NCBI RefSeq assembly: GCF_013370205.1
Contig: NZ_JABWGV010000001.1
Span: forward strand, 868,001 to 932,000
Origin: Qipengyuania atrilutea
GTDB taxonomy: Bacteria > Pseudomonadota > Alphaproteobacteria > Sphingomonadales > Sphingomonadaceae
Direction: 5' to 3'
Length of the DNA: 64,000 nucleotides
Both the position numbers and the translations under genes were made by a program. Positions 8,068 through 16,482 of the stretch are shown in pieces (position 1 is the first letter of the stretch; each line of letters opens with the position of its first letter). The notes beneath the pieces are model-generated. The model did not search any database and was not told the DNA's origin. It saw only the letters and a program-made list of their open reading frames with translations.

Positions 8068-9012
8068 CTAACCGGAAATCGACAGAAAACGATCTTCGCG
8101 CTGCCGTATCACTTGTTCGCTCGACATGGCCGCGAGCGAGGCGAGCTCCGTCTCCAACGCTTCGCCCAGCAACTCGCCGGCCAGCGTATGGTCTCGGTGC
8201 GCTCCGCCCGAGGGTTCCATCACAATCCGATCGATCACGCCGAGCTTTTCGAGATCGTGCGAGGTGACTTTCATCGCCTGTGCTGCGTCCGAGGCCTTTT
8301 CCGCCGTTCGCCAAAGGATCGAGGCGCACCCTTCGGGCGATATGACAGAATAGACAGCGTGTTCCAGCATCAGGACCCGGTTCGCGCTGGCTAGTGCAAC
8401 CGCTCCGCCCGAACCGCCTTCGCCAACGATTGCGGCCACCATTGGTACCGGCAAAGCGAGGCACGCTTCGGTCGAGCGGGCGATCGCTTCGGCCTGCCCC
8501 CGTTCCTCGGCTTCGATTCCCGGAAAGGCTCCCGAGGTGTCGACCAGCGTTATGACCGGAAGGCCGAACCGTCCGGCTAGTTCCATCAACCTGATCGCTT
8601 TTCGGTAGCCTTCGGGTTTGCCCATCCCGAAATTATGCCTCAAACGGCTTTCGGTATCATGGCCCTTCTCGTGTCCGATCAGCATGACGCGGCGATCGCC
8701 GAGCTTCGCGAACCCGCCGAGAATCGCTTCGTCCTCGCCGTAGTAACGATCCCCGCCGAGCGGCAGGAAATCATCGAACGTATGCTCGACATAGTCGCGG
8801 AAATGCGGGCGCCTAGGATGCCGAGCAACCTGCGTTTTCTGCCACGGGGTGAGCGAAGCATAAGTCGATGCGAGCAAAGCCGCGCTCTTGATTTCCAGGC
8901 GGCTGATCTCGCTGGAAATATCGACGCTATCGTCTTCGGCGCTGCTGCGAAGTTCTGCGATACGCGCTTCGAGCTGCGCGACCGGCTTTTCGAATTCGAG
9001 ATATCCGTTCAT
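8068..9012 (-). CDS. accA: Acetyl-CoA carboxylase carboxyltransferase subunit alpha
   Basis: A 314-aa protein that transfers carboxyl groups from biotin to acetyl-CoA to form malonyl-CoA for fatty acid synthesis, acting with AccD. The N-terminus YLEFEKPVAQLEARI, the central HEKG and the GEGGSGGAVALA oxyanion-forming region are the AccA signatures. The ATG at 9012 directly precedes the conserved MNGYLEFE start; the upstream TTG at 9048 would overlap xerD. It lies 10 bp after the xerD stop codon in the same orientation, so the two are probably cotranscribed. Confidence 0.97.
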   Translation of the reverse strand: MNGYLEFEKPVAQLEARIAELRSSAEDDSVDISSEISRLEIKSAALLASTYASLTPWQKTQVARHPRRPHFRDYVEHTFDDFLPLGGDRYYGEDEAILGGFAKLGDRRVMLIGHEKGHDTESRLRHNFGMGKPEGYRKAIRLMELAGRFGLPVITLVDTSGAFPGIEAEERGQAEAIARSTEACLALPVPMVAAIVGEGGSGGAVALASANRVLMLEHAVYSVISPEGCASILWRTAEKASDAAQAMKVTSHDLEKLGVIDRIVMEPSGGAHRDHTLAGELLGEALETELASLAAMSSEQVIRQREDRFLSISG

Positions 9013-9022
9013 CGCTCGCTCG

Positions 9023-9919
9023 CTAGGGCCTCGCATCTTTTTGCGCAAGTGACCGGTCGGCCAGCGGATGGCGCTCGTTTACGATCGCGACCAGACGAGC
9101 CGAATCAACATGGGTGTAGATTTGCGTGGTCGCGATATCTGCATGTCCGAGCATGGCTTGCAGAGCGCGCAAATCCGCCCCGCCCTCCAGCAGATGGGTG
9201 GCGAAAGCGTGTCGCAAAACGTGCGGGCTGACCTTCGACGGAGGAAGGTCGGCGCGCACCGCAAGTTCCTTTAGTAACTGGAACAGGCGTACGCGGCTCA
9301 GATGCGACTTCCGCGAGGGAAAGAGGAACCGCGTCGTTCCCTCTCTTACCGCCAGCCAGCGCGACAGGGCTTTCACGGCGCGGTTGCTGACCGGCACCAG
9401 CCGCGACTGTCCACCCTTCCCGGTCACGGTCAGCAGCGGAGCGTCGCGCGGTACAGCCGATACTGGAAGCGAAACGAGTTCGCTGGCGCGCAAACCCGAA
9501 CCGTAGAGCAGTTCGATTAGGGCAAGTTGCCGGACCTTCGCCGGCTGCTCGCTTTCGGCCTCGGCCTCGGCCTGTTCGAGGAGACGAGTGACTTGCGCGA
9601 CCGACAGTATTTTTGGCAACGATCGGCGCATTTGCGGGCGCTCCAACGATGCGCTCGGGTCATCGCCACGGTATCCTTCATCCTGAAGAAAGGCATAGAA
9701 CTGACGAAGCGCAGAAATCTTGCGTGCCACACTCGACGGCGCCAGTTCGCGCCAAGCGTGAGGGAGCGCGCCCAGCTCTCTCGCATCGACCGACCTGAGA
9801 TTACCGACGATTTCAGCTGCCTGCGATAAATCCCGTCCGTAGGCCGCGATCGTATTGGCAGACGCTCCGCGTTCCGATGCAAGCATGGCGAGGAAATCGC
9901 CGATCGCCGCGGTGCTCAC
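9023..9919 (-). CDS. xerD: Site-specific tyrosine recombinase XerD
   Basis: A 298-aa tyrosine recombinase of the XerC/XerD type, which resolves chromosome dimers at dif. Core catalytic residues are all present, counted from the GTG at 9919: R144 (GLRASEL), K168, H233 and R236 (HVLRHAFATH), H259 (LGHADI) and the nucleophile Y268 (QIYTHV). The N-terminal SAM-like domain (about 1-85) is complete. AAAGG lies 6 nt before the GTG; a TTG at 9925 is the alternative. Followed by accA and preceded by the 634-aa secreted protein. Confidence 0.92.
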   Translation of the reverse strand: MSTAAIGDFLAMLASERGASANTIAAYGRDLSQAAEIVGNLRSVDARELGALPHAWRELAPSSVARKISALRQFYAFLQDEGYRGDDPSASLERPQMRRSLPKILSVAQVTRLLEQAEAEAESEQPAKVRQLALIELLYGSGLRASELVSLPVSAVPRDAPLLTVTGKGGQSRLVPVSNRAVKALSRWLAVREGTTRFLFPSRKSHLSRVRLFQLLKELAVRADLPPSKVSPHVLRHAFATHLLEGGADLRALQAMLGHADIATTQIYTHVDSARLVAIVNERHPLADRSLAQKDARP

Positions 9920-9943
9920 CGGCAACCTTTCAAGACGAAGTGC

Positions 9944-11848
9944 TCAGGCGCGGGCAATCGCTTCGGCAGCGATCATCCGGGCCTCGGCATTGAGCCCGAC
10001 CTGATCGAGCGAGCGCACGATATGAAACAAGTGACGCGGCGTCATCCGTTCCCAGCTTTCCCCTTGCATTCCTAGTGCGGCAAGCAAGATCACCATTCCG
10101 CGGTTATCGGTCGCCGCTGCTTGCTGGATAAGGCGGACCCACTTCGTATCGCCGCCCAGCGTCATTTGGAGCCGTTCGGCGAAGTCAGCTGCATCGCCTT
10201 CGTCAAGCCGTCCCAGCCCTGCCAGTGCGGCCACGGCAAATTTCGATCTGCGCTGCGCAGCGCTTCCGTCTTCGTCTAGGAAGCTGTCCACATCGCCTGA
10301 GCTTACAGAGCGGTCGCCGGGCGCTCCTGCCGCGAGCAGCATCCAGGCTTGGCTCCCGTCGTCGACGACATCGGACCAGGCGATCGCATTGCGGTCGAGC
10401 CCCGCGGACAGCATGGCTGCAATCAGCGACCCGGCGTCCTGAGCAAAGGCAGGCGAGACCGGCAGGCGCGCCGCCGCGTACGCCGTAAGTACGAAGCGCG
10501 CGTAGCTGTCGTCCACGATGCCGACCGCGTCGCTGGTCCAAATCGTTCGCAATGCCTCCATTCTTGCGGCAGGTGCCGAAGCGACGTAGGCGTTGCGAAG
10601 CGTCTGCGCGGTTTGGGTCGCGCCCTCGTCGGTCAATCCGAAGGCATAGGCCTGTGCATACAGATCGATCAGAGCCTGCGAGGAAAGAATGCCCTCTTTT
10701 GCCGCCAGCGATGCACCCGCCAGCCGCTGTTCTGCGGGAAGCATCGGTGCGCGTGCCGCGACGCGCTGATAATATGGACCAGCACCTTCGACGAGCCCCT
10801 CGGGTATTTCGTCGCCGACTGCGACGGCCAGGGCATAACGGAACGGAGTGAGGGTCTCCACGCCGTCCCACTCTACATTGACCGCGCGGCGCGAGCGTCC
10901 CGCCGCACCGGCATAACGCTGCGCCAACAACGCATCGATACGTTCCGCGTTGCCGCCCCGCATCAAGCGCTGCAAATCCGTCTGCGCGCGGGTTTCTTCG
11001 CCTGCGAAAGCGTTGCAGATCGATTGGAGCATCCGCCACTGCGCATCTTCGCGCGAGGTGCCCTGAAGGGTTACGGCTGGGCAAATCCCGATCAGGTCGG
11101 CGGTGCCGACATAGGCGTCGATCGCGACGTCGGTCATGGCTGCGTTCCATTCACCCGCATCGACCGACTGAACGAGAGAACGTGCCGGAACAAACTCGCC
11201 AATGCGGTTGAGGACCCCCGCCCGCAGCGCGGCGAACTGGACGGGGTCCATTTCTTGGGGCGCGGCCAGCCGGCTCGTCAGAGCCCGCCGCAGCAAGATA
11301 TGCCCCCAGCGCGATACGAGCGGTTCGCGAATGCCTGTCAGGATTGCGCTTACGAGCTCCGGCGATTGACCTGCGAATGTCTGGCTCGGCAGCCCGCCGG
11401 CATCAGTTCCAGTCACGCCAACGCGCGTCAGCGAGCGGCGCGCAGCGGGCGGAATATCGAACTTCGGCCTCAGGCCAAGCAATTCGTCCAGCTCGTCGGT
11501 CGACAGGTTCTCGAGTTCTGCAGCGCTCGGTAACCGGTCCAGCAGGTCGTCCGGAATATCCGTAGACGGTGGCGAAGGAGCAGGCGCCGGGGACGCCTCG
11601 TTCGGCTGTGACGGTATCGGCTGGACGACCGCGCCGCCCTGCGAGGGAACGGGCGAACGTTGCACTTCGGGCGACGATGGGCTCGGCGCTGGTGCCGGTG
11701 CGGCTGTCGGGCTCGGCGAAGGATTTCCAAAACCGGGCGGCAGTAGCGACGTAGGCGCATCCTGCGCCATCACCAGCCCGCCGTTCGCAGCCAGCAAAGC
11801 AGCACCGGCTGCGCCGATCATCGCAAAGCTTCGCCATTTCCGCATCAT
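9944..11848 (-). CDS. Large secreted proline-rich protein of unknown function
   Basis: A 634-aa protein with an N-terminal signal peptide (about residues 1-28), a Pro/Ala/Ser-rich linker (about 30-95) that would span periplasm or peptidoglycan, and a long helical region resembling a repeat scaffold without recognisable catalytic residues. C256 and C279-like cysteines occur in GICPAVT and QSICNAF and could pair. I do not recognise the family beyond an impression of a sphingomonad-conserved protein. ATG at 11848 with AGGGAAG upstream. It starts 12 bp after a small membrane protein gene and precedes xerD, so it is probably part of one transcript. Confidence 0.8.
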   Translation of the reverse strand: MMRKWRSFAMIGAAGAALLAANGGLVMAQDAPTSLLPPGFGNPSPSPTAAPAPAPSPSSPEVQRSPVPSQGGAVVQPIPSQPNEASPAPAPSPPSTDIPDDLLDRLPSAAELENLSTDELDELLGLRPKFDIPPAARRSLTRVGVTGTDAGGLPSQTFAGQSPELVSAILTGIREPLVSRWGHILLRRALTSRLAAPQEMDPVQFAALRAGVLNRIGEFVPARSLVQSVDAGEWNAAMTDVAIDAYVGTADLIGICPAVTLQGTSREDAQWRMLQSICNAFAGEETRAQTDLQRLMRGGNAERIDALLAQRYAGAAGRSRRAVNVEWDGVETLTPFRYALAVAVGDEIPEGLVEGAGPYYQRVAARAPMLPAEQRLAGASLAAKEGILSSQALIDLYAQAYAFGLTDEGATQTAQTLRNAYVASAPAARMEALRTIWTSDAVGIVDDSYARFVLTAYAAARLPVSPAFAQDAGSLIAAMLSAGLDRNAIAWSDVVDDGSQAWMLLAAGAPGDRSVSSGDVDSFLDEDGSAAQRRSKFAVAALAGLGRLDEGDAADFAERLQMTLGGDTKWVRLIQQAAATDNRGMVILLAALGMQGESWERMTPRHLFHIVRSLDQVGLNAEARMIAAEAIARA

Positions 11849-11860
11849 TTCCAAACTTCC

Positions 11861-12070
11861 CTAACCAGCTCGACCAAGCGCAGTCTGCCCCTCACCCGGC
11901 ACGACGGGAACTGTGCCGTCTTGCTCAGGCAGTTCAAGGGTCCTTTCAACCGGACGGATTGGCTCCCGTCCCCCGTCGAGCCATGCAAGGAACAGTATCA
12001 GAAACACAAGACCCGTCAGAACCAGCGCTATACGTCCGGCTGTCCATCCGGACCATATCCGCTTACTCAT
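11861..12070 (-). CDS. Small single-pass membrane protein
   Basis: A 69-aa protein, MSKRIWSGWTAGR followed by one hydrophobic segment (about 15-34) and a short polar tail, giving a bitopic inner-membrane protein with a periplasmic C-terminus. The ATG at 12070 is chosen because the earlier start at 12079 adds only MAG. It lies immediately upstream of the secreted 634-aa protein gene (12-bp gap), so both may serve one envelope function. Family not recognised. Confidence 0.65.
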   Translation of the reverse strand: MSKRIWSGWTAGRIALVLTGLVFLILFLAWLDGGREPIRPVERTLELPEQDGTVPVVPGEGQTALGRAG

Positions 12071-12133
12071 CCCGGCCAACCATACCCATGCATCACTTGC
12101 GCCGCGTCTAGCCGATCTATAGGCGAACGGGCA

Positions 12134-12727
12134 ATGTCCAAGTCCCGCAAACCAGACGAATTCCTACATGTCGCGCCGCCGGGACCGAGCGAAATCGCGG
12201 CAATCTGCGACCGGATCGACAAACCTGTTGTCCTGATCGGCCTGATGGGGGTGGGTAAGAGCACGGTCGGAAAGCGCCTTGCAAATCTCATGGAACGCAC
12301 TTTCTGCGACGCCGATACGGAAATCGAAGAGGCTTCGCAGATGTCCATCTCCGAGATTTTCGCCGAGTTCGGGGAAGCGTATTTTCGTGACGGAGAGCGG
12401 CGGGTCATCGCACGGCTGATGGAGGAGGAGCCGGGTGTCATCGCCACCGGAGGCGGTGCATTCATGCAAGCCGAAACCCGAGAATTGATACTCGAACGCG
12501 GCATTGCAGTATGGCTCGACTGCGACATCAGGACGCTGGTCGAACGGACCGCGCGCCGCGATACGCGCCCGCTTCTGAAAGATGGCGATCCCGAAGCGAT
12601 CCTGCGCAAATTGTACGAGGACCGAGCACCGATCTATGCGGAGGCACCGGTTCACGTGAGAACTTCGGACGCCCCCCACGCGAAAACCGCACTCAACATT
12701 CTGGAAGCGATCGACCGATGGCTTTAA
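12134..12727 (+). CDS. aroK: Shikimate kinase
   Basis: A 197-aa kinase that phosphorylates shikimate at the 3-hydroxyl in aromatic amino acid synthesis. The Walker A motif GLMGVGKST is at about 36-44, the shikimate-binding DADTEIEE and the GGGAFM motif follow, and RPLL of the lid is present. An N-terminal extension of about 30 residues precedes the usual start, as often seen in alphaproteobacteria. It overlaps aroB by 10 bp, which indicates coupled translation of two enzymes of the same pathway. Confidence 0.96.
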   Translation: MSKSRKPDEFLHVAPPGPSEIAAICDRIDKPVVLIGLMGVGKSTVGKRLANLMERTFCDADTEIEEASQMSISEIFAEFGEAYFRDGERRVIARLMEEEPGVIATGGGAFMQAETRELILERGIAVWLDCDIRTLVERTARRDTRPLLKDGDPEAILRKLYEDRAPIYAEAPVHVRTSDAPHAKTALNILEAIDRWL

Positions 12728-13842
12728 ACGTAACGAACCGCGTTCAGGTCTCGCTCGCCGGTCGAAGCTACGAAGTCGTTGTCGGAACCGGACTGCTCGA
12801 CGATGCAGCCGCGCACGCACGGCAGTTCTTCGGGAAAAAGACGGTTCCCATCGTAGCCGATCGCAACGCGAAAGATGCACATGGCGAGCGACTGTCACGC
12901 TCGCTCGCTACCGCAGGTTACGAGACCCGCTGGTATACGGTCGAACCGGGCGAAGGCTCAAAAAGCTGGGAAAGTCTGGCGCGGCTTACCGATTGGCTGC
13001 TCGATCAAGGCGTCGAACGCGGCGATCATGTCTTCGCGCTGGGCGGCGGCGTAGTGGGCGACCTGACCGGCTTTGCCGCAGCCATACTGAAGCGCGGCTG
13101 CGGTTTCGTGCAGCTGCCGACGACGCTGCTTGCCCAAGTAGACAGTTCGGTCGGCGGAAAGACGGCGATCAACACCGCGGCGGGCAAGAACCTGGTAGGA
13201 GCGTTCCATCAGGCAGCCTTGGTGCTCGCCGATATCACCGCCCTCACGACCTTGCCGCAGCGAGAAATGCGCGCGGGCTATGCAGAAGTTCTGAAATACG
13301 GTGTGCTTGGCGACCGCGAGTTCTTCAGTTGGTGCGAGAACAACGGCGAGGCTCTCCTAGCTGGCGATGAAAACCTGCTGCAAGAAGCAGTGACCCGGTC
13401 GGTTCAGGCGAAAGCGCGGATCGTGGCAGAGGACGAGCGCGAGACTAGCGGAACGCGGGCGCTGTTGAACCTGGGGCACACCTTCGGCCATGCACTCGAG
13501 GCGGAAACGGGGTTCGGCGATAGACTGCTCCACGGCGAGGCGGTCGCACTCGGAATGGTGCTGGCGGCCCGTTACTCCGCGCGGATCGGCAACGTAACAA
13601 CGGGCGATGCGCAGCGCATTACGCGGGCAGTCGACATGGCTGGGTTACCGTCGGAAATTAGCGCGCTCGGTTTGTCATGCAGCGGCGAACGGCTGGCGGC
13701 GCATATGCTGCATGACAAGAAGATGACCGGCGGCACCCTGCCTTTCGTACTGCTGCGCGGGATCGGCGATGCGTATCTCGATAAATCGGTCGAACTCGAA
13801 GACATCGCCGCCTTCCTCGACGAACAACTGATCGCTCACTAG
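12718..13842 (+). CDS. aroB: 3-dehydroquinate synthase
   Basis: A 374-aa NAD- and metal-dependent enzyme converting DAHP to 3-dehydroquinate, second step of the shikimate pathway. Visible signatures are the NAD-binding GGGVVGDLTGF (about 109-119), the lysine-rich VDSSVGGKTAIN, E190 in GYAEVLKYG, and the metal-binding histidines of NLGHTFGH and LHGEAVALGM. The ATG at 12718 lies inside the end of aroK. Its stop codon overlaps the convergent DUF421 gene by 4 bp. Confidence 0.97.
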   Translation: MALNVTNRVQVSLAGRSYEVVVGTGLLDDAAAHARQFFGKKTVPIVADRNAKDAHGERLSRSLATAGYETRWYTVEPGEGSKSWESLARLTDWLLDQGVERGDHVFALGGGVVGDLTGFAAAILKRGCGFVQLPTTLLAQVDSSVGGKTAINTAAGKNLVGAFHQAALVLADITALTTLPQREMRAGYAEVLKYGVLGDREFFSWCENNGEALLAGDENLLQEAVTRSVQAKARIVAEDERETSGTRALLNLGHTFGHALEAETGFGDRLLHGEAVALGMVLAARYSARIGNVTTGDAQRITRAVDMAGLPSEISALGLSCSGERLAAHMLHDKKMTGGTLPFVLLRGIGDAYLDKSVELEDIAAFLDEQLIAH

Positions 13843-14378
13843 CCCTTCGGTGGAGGCTCGTCAGGAACGCTAGCAAGGGCCGACCCGTTTCCGGCAGAAT
13901 CTTCGCTGATAATCGAAAACGAACCGTCGCTCTCCAGAACGACCCAAGCCACGGCCGAGCGGTCCCCCAACCCGTGTTTACGGATTGCGGCGTCCACCTC
14001 GACCTCGGTAATGCGTTCGTCCTTCATGGTCGTATGGTTATAGGTTCCGTGCTGCAGCAACAGCCGCGGTTCGGAGCGGATGAGCCTACGTAAAGGCTTC
14101 CAGCGAACCGACAATCGCGCCACCAGCCACTGCAAACCGATAAGCATGACGAACGCCGTCATGCCTTCGGATAGAGCGACATCCTGCGACAGAAGGATCG
14201 TGGCCAGCGTGGAACCCAACGCAACGGTGACAACGAAGTCGAAGACGTTCAATTTCGACAAGGAACGCTTGCCGCTTACGCGCAGCACGATGATCAGACC
14301 GACGTATGCGGTCGCCGATGCGATTACCGTACGCAGCAGTCCCGGCCAGCCGCCGAAAAAGATCGAATTCCAGTCCAT
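13839..14378 (-). CDS. DUF421 (YetF-like) membrane protein
   Basis: A 179-aa protein with two or three transmembrane segments in residues 12-90 and a cytoplasmic C-terminal domain. Conserved features of the DUF421/YetF family are visible: LRVSGKRSLSKLNVFDFVVTVALGS, LLLQHGTYNHTTMKDERITEVEV and the strand DRSAVAWVVLESDGSFSII. Molecular function of the family is not settled; Bacillus YetF-like proteins are linked to spore membranes. Convergent with aroB. Confidence 0.85.
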   Translation of the reverse strand: MDWNSIFFGGWPGLLRTVIASATAYVGLIIVLRVSGKRSLSKLNVFDFVVTVALGSTLATILLSQDVALSEGMTAFVMLIGLQWLVARLSVRWKPLRRLIRSEPRLLLQHGTYNHTTMKDERITEVEVDAAIRKHGLGDRSAVAWVVLESDGSFSIISEDSAGNGSALASVPDEPPPKG

Positions 14379-14480
14379 GCACCAGTTTCAATGACCCGAC
14401 CCACCCATTCGGTCCCGGACTTAACATGAATTGGTCGGCGAGTACTCCAGGTCGCGAATATCCTTGTCTGTTGCGAAGGT

Positions 14481-15092
14481 TCAGGCGCTTGCGCTCGGAC
14501 GAACAGACACGCGCTCGTGCCAGCCGCGCAGGTTTTCGCAATCATCAGGAGCGGCGCACCCGGCGAATTCCGCGAAGTCGTAAGCCGTCAGTAGTAGTAT
14601 GTCGGCCGCGCTGAAGGTGTCGCCGGCTAGAAACTCCCGCCCTTCGAGCGACGTGTCGAAGAACCGGAAAGCCGCATCGACTAGCGGCCGGTTCGTCTCG
14701 CCCCACTCGGTGTTACGGATCGGCAGCCGGGTCGTGAACGGATGAGTGTGGACCCAGACTTGGCCTATGGGCGTCATCAGAACCATTTCCACGCGGCGCA
14801 TCCACATTTCGATTAAGGCGACTTCCTCAGCCGTAGTCCCGAACATCGGCGGCTCGGGCTGCAGCGCTTCGAGATAGCGCATGATCGCGACGCTTTCTGC
14901 GATTACCGTCCCGTTGCCCAGTTGAAGAGCCGGAGTCTGTCCGCGCGGGTTCAGCTTGAGGTATTCTTCGGACTTCTGTTCGCGGTCGGGGATCGAGATG
15001 GTCTGCGTCGGCAGGTCGATACCCTTCTCGGCAGCGAAGATGCGAACGCGGCGCGGGTTCGGCGCCGGGTTCGGACTATCGAAAAAGAGCAT
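14481..15092 (-). CDS. Glutathione S-transferase family protein
   Basis: A 203-aa protein with an N-terminal thioredoxin-fold domain (about 1-80; SPNPAPNPRRVRIFAAEKG and the GSH-binding QTPALQLGNGTVIAESVAI with the cis-Pro and ES signature) and a C-terminal helical domain with the N-capping SAADILLLTAYDFAEF. It would conjugate glutathione to electrophiles or isomerise a metabolite. Leftward, about 50 bp after the enoyl-CoA hydratase gene, so possibly part of that acyl-CoA operon. Confidence 0.9.
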   Translation of the reverse strand: MLFFDSPNPAPNPRRVRIFAAEKGIDLPTQTISIPDREQKSEEYLKLNPRGQTPALQLGNGTVIAESVAIMRYLEALQPEPPMFGTTAEEVALIEMWMRRVEMVLMTPIGQVWVHTHPFTTRLPIRNTEWGETNRPLVDAAFRFFDTSLEGREFLAGDTFSAADILLLTAYDFAEFAGCAAPDDCENLRGWHERVSVRPSASA

Positions 15093-15144
15093 CGCTTCGT
15101 TTCTCCCGTAGGCCTAATCCGCTCGTAGCGGCGGATGCTGATCG

Positions 15145-15930
15145 TTATTTGCCTTTGAATTCGGCCTTGCGCTTCTGCAGGAACGCCACCGCCCCCTCGC
15201 GCGCATCCTCGCTGCTGCCTGCCTTGCGCTGTCCCTTGGCTTCGCCATGAAGCGCGGCGGCGTAATTGGTCTGGAGCGCCTGCATGAGGTTCGCGCGCAT
15301 TATGCCAAGCGCCATCGTCGGACCGTTCGCCAGCCGCTGCGCCAACGCTTTCGCTTCGTCCAGCAAGGCCTCGTCCGCAACCGCCTTGTAGATCAGCCCC
15401 CACTCCTGGGCCTTTTGCGCGCCGATCTTCTCGCCGAGCAGCATCATCTCGGTGGCGCGCGCCTTGCCGACGAGCCGCGGCAGCATCCAGCTTGCTCCGC
15501 CGTCCGGCACGAGGCCGATGTTGACGAATGCTTGCAGGAAATATGCGCTTGATCCCGCGATTACGAAGTCGCTGGCAAGCGCGATCGAGCAGCCGATGCC
15601 CGCCGCCGGACCGTTCACCGCCGCGACGATCGGAACCGGGCATTCCGCCATTTCGACCATCAGCGGATTGTAGCGCATCGAGAGCGAATCGTAGGCACCG
15701 CGCCCGCCCATGCCTTTTGCGTTGTCGCGTCCCGAGAGGTCCGCGCCTGAGCAGAACGCGCGCCCTGCTCCGGTTACGAGGAAGCAGCGCGTGTCCCTCG
15801 GCTCTGCCAGGACATCGCGTATCTCGTTCGCCATGTCGGGCGGACAAGCGTTTAGGCGTTCTGGCTGGTTAAGCGTGATGGTCGTGACCGCAGCGTCCTT
15901 GCTTATCAGTATATGTTCGTAGTCGCTCAT
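15145..15930 (-). CDS. Enoyl-CoA hydratase/isomerase family protein
   Basis: A 261-aa crotonase-fold protein. The oxyanion-hole segments are GRAFCSGADLSG (about 55-66) and NGPAAGIGCSIALASDF (about 105-121). In the usual position of the first catalytic Glu there is Cys-Ser (GIGCSIA), and the second is Asp in LVPDGGASW, which is the pattern of PaaG-like isomerases rather than classical hydratases. The ATG at 15930 overlaps the stop of the epimerase gene (ATGA). Exact acyl-CoA substrate unknown. Confidence 0.9.
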   Translation of the reverse strand: MSDYEHILISKDAAVTTITLNQPERLNACPPDMANEIRDVLAEPRDTRCFLVTGAGRAFCSGADLSGRDNAKGMGGRGAYDSLSMRYNPLMVEMAECPVPIVAAVNGPAAGIGCSIALASDFVIAGSSAYFLQAFVNIGLVPDGGASWMLPRLVGKARATEMMLLGEKIGAQKAQEWGLIYKAVADEALLDEAKALAQRLANGPTMALGIMRANLMQALQTNYAAALHGEAKGQRKAGSSEDAREGAVAFLQKRKAEFKGK

Positions 15931-16376
15931 ACTTGCGCGCCTTCGGTTGGCGTTTCCATGATCTCTGTGAGCTGGCCCATCATGTCCTTCGGATGGAGGA
16001 AGAAGATAGGCGTGCCATGCGCCCCAATACGGGTGGGCCCGAGGATACGCTTGCCCTTCTCTTCGAACCAGCGCCGCGCCTCCTCGATGTCCGCGACCTC
16101 GTAGCAAACGTGGTGTTGCCCGCCGAGCGGGTTTTTTTCCATGAAGGTGTTGAGCGTGGACTTTTCACCGAGCGGCTCGATCAGCTCGATCTGCGTCCCC
16201 TCGCCGGTCGTTCCGCCAGTATCGGGCGTATCGACGAAGCAGACTTTCACGCCCTGTTCGGGCAGGTCGAACGGCTCGGTAATCTGGGTCGCACCCATGA
16301 TGTCGCGATAATAGGCAACGCTGTCCGCGATCGAGGGCGTCGCGACGCCGATGTGGTTGAGACGTCCGAGTTTCAT
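15927..16376 (-). CDS. mce: Methylmalonyl-CoA epimerase
   Basis: A 149-aa vicinal-oxygen-chelate fold protein. It begins with the family signature LNHIGVATPSIADSVAYYRD, and metal ligands are expected at H8 (NHIG), the H in GGQHHVCYEV, and E141 region in GQLTEIME. It interconverts (S)- and (R)-methylmalonyl-CoA downstream of propionyl-CoA carboxylation. The ATG at 16376 is preceded by GGTGGA. It overlaps the enoyl-CoA hydratase gene by 4 bp and lies 100 bp after the carboxylase beta gene, which supports a propionate role. Confidence 0.93.
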   Translation of the reverse strand: MKLGRLNHIGVATPSIADSVAYYRDIMGATQITEPFDLPEQGVKVCFVDTPDTGGTTGEGTQIELIEPLGEKSTLNTFMEKNPLGGQHHVCYEVADIEEARRWFEEKGKRILGPTRIGAHGTPIFFLHPKDMMGQLTEIMETPTEGAQV

Positions 16377-16482
16377 GCTTCCACCTATTTTTCCCGCACT
16401 AAATCTTAATTTTGATATGAAAGCGAACCTCATCGAAAAAGAATGCTCTCGGTTCATTTGAGAGTGGAGCGTTTTAGCCTAC

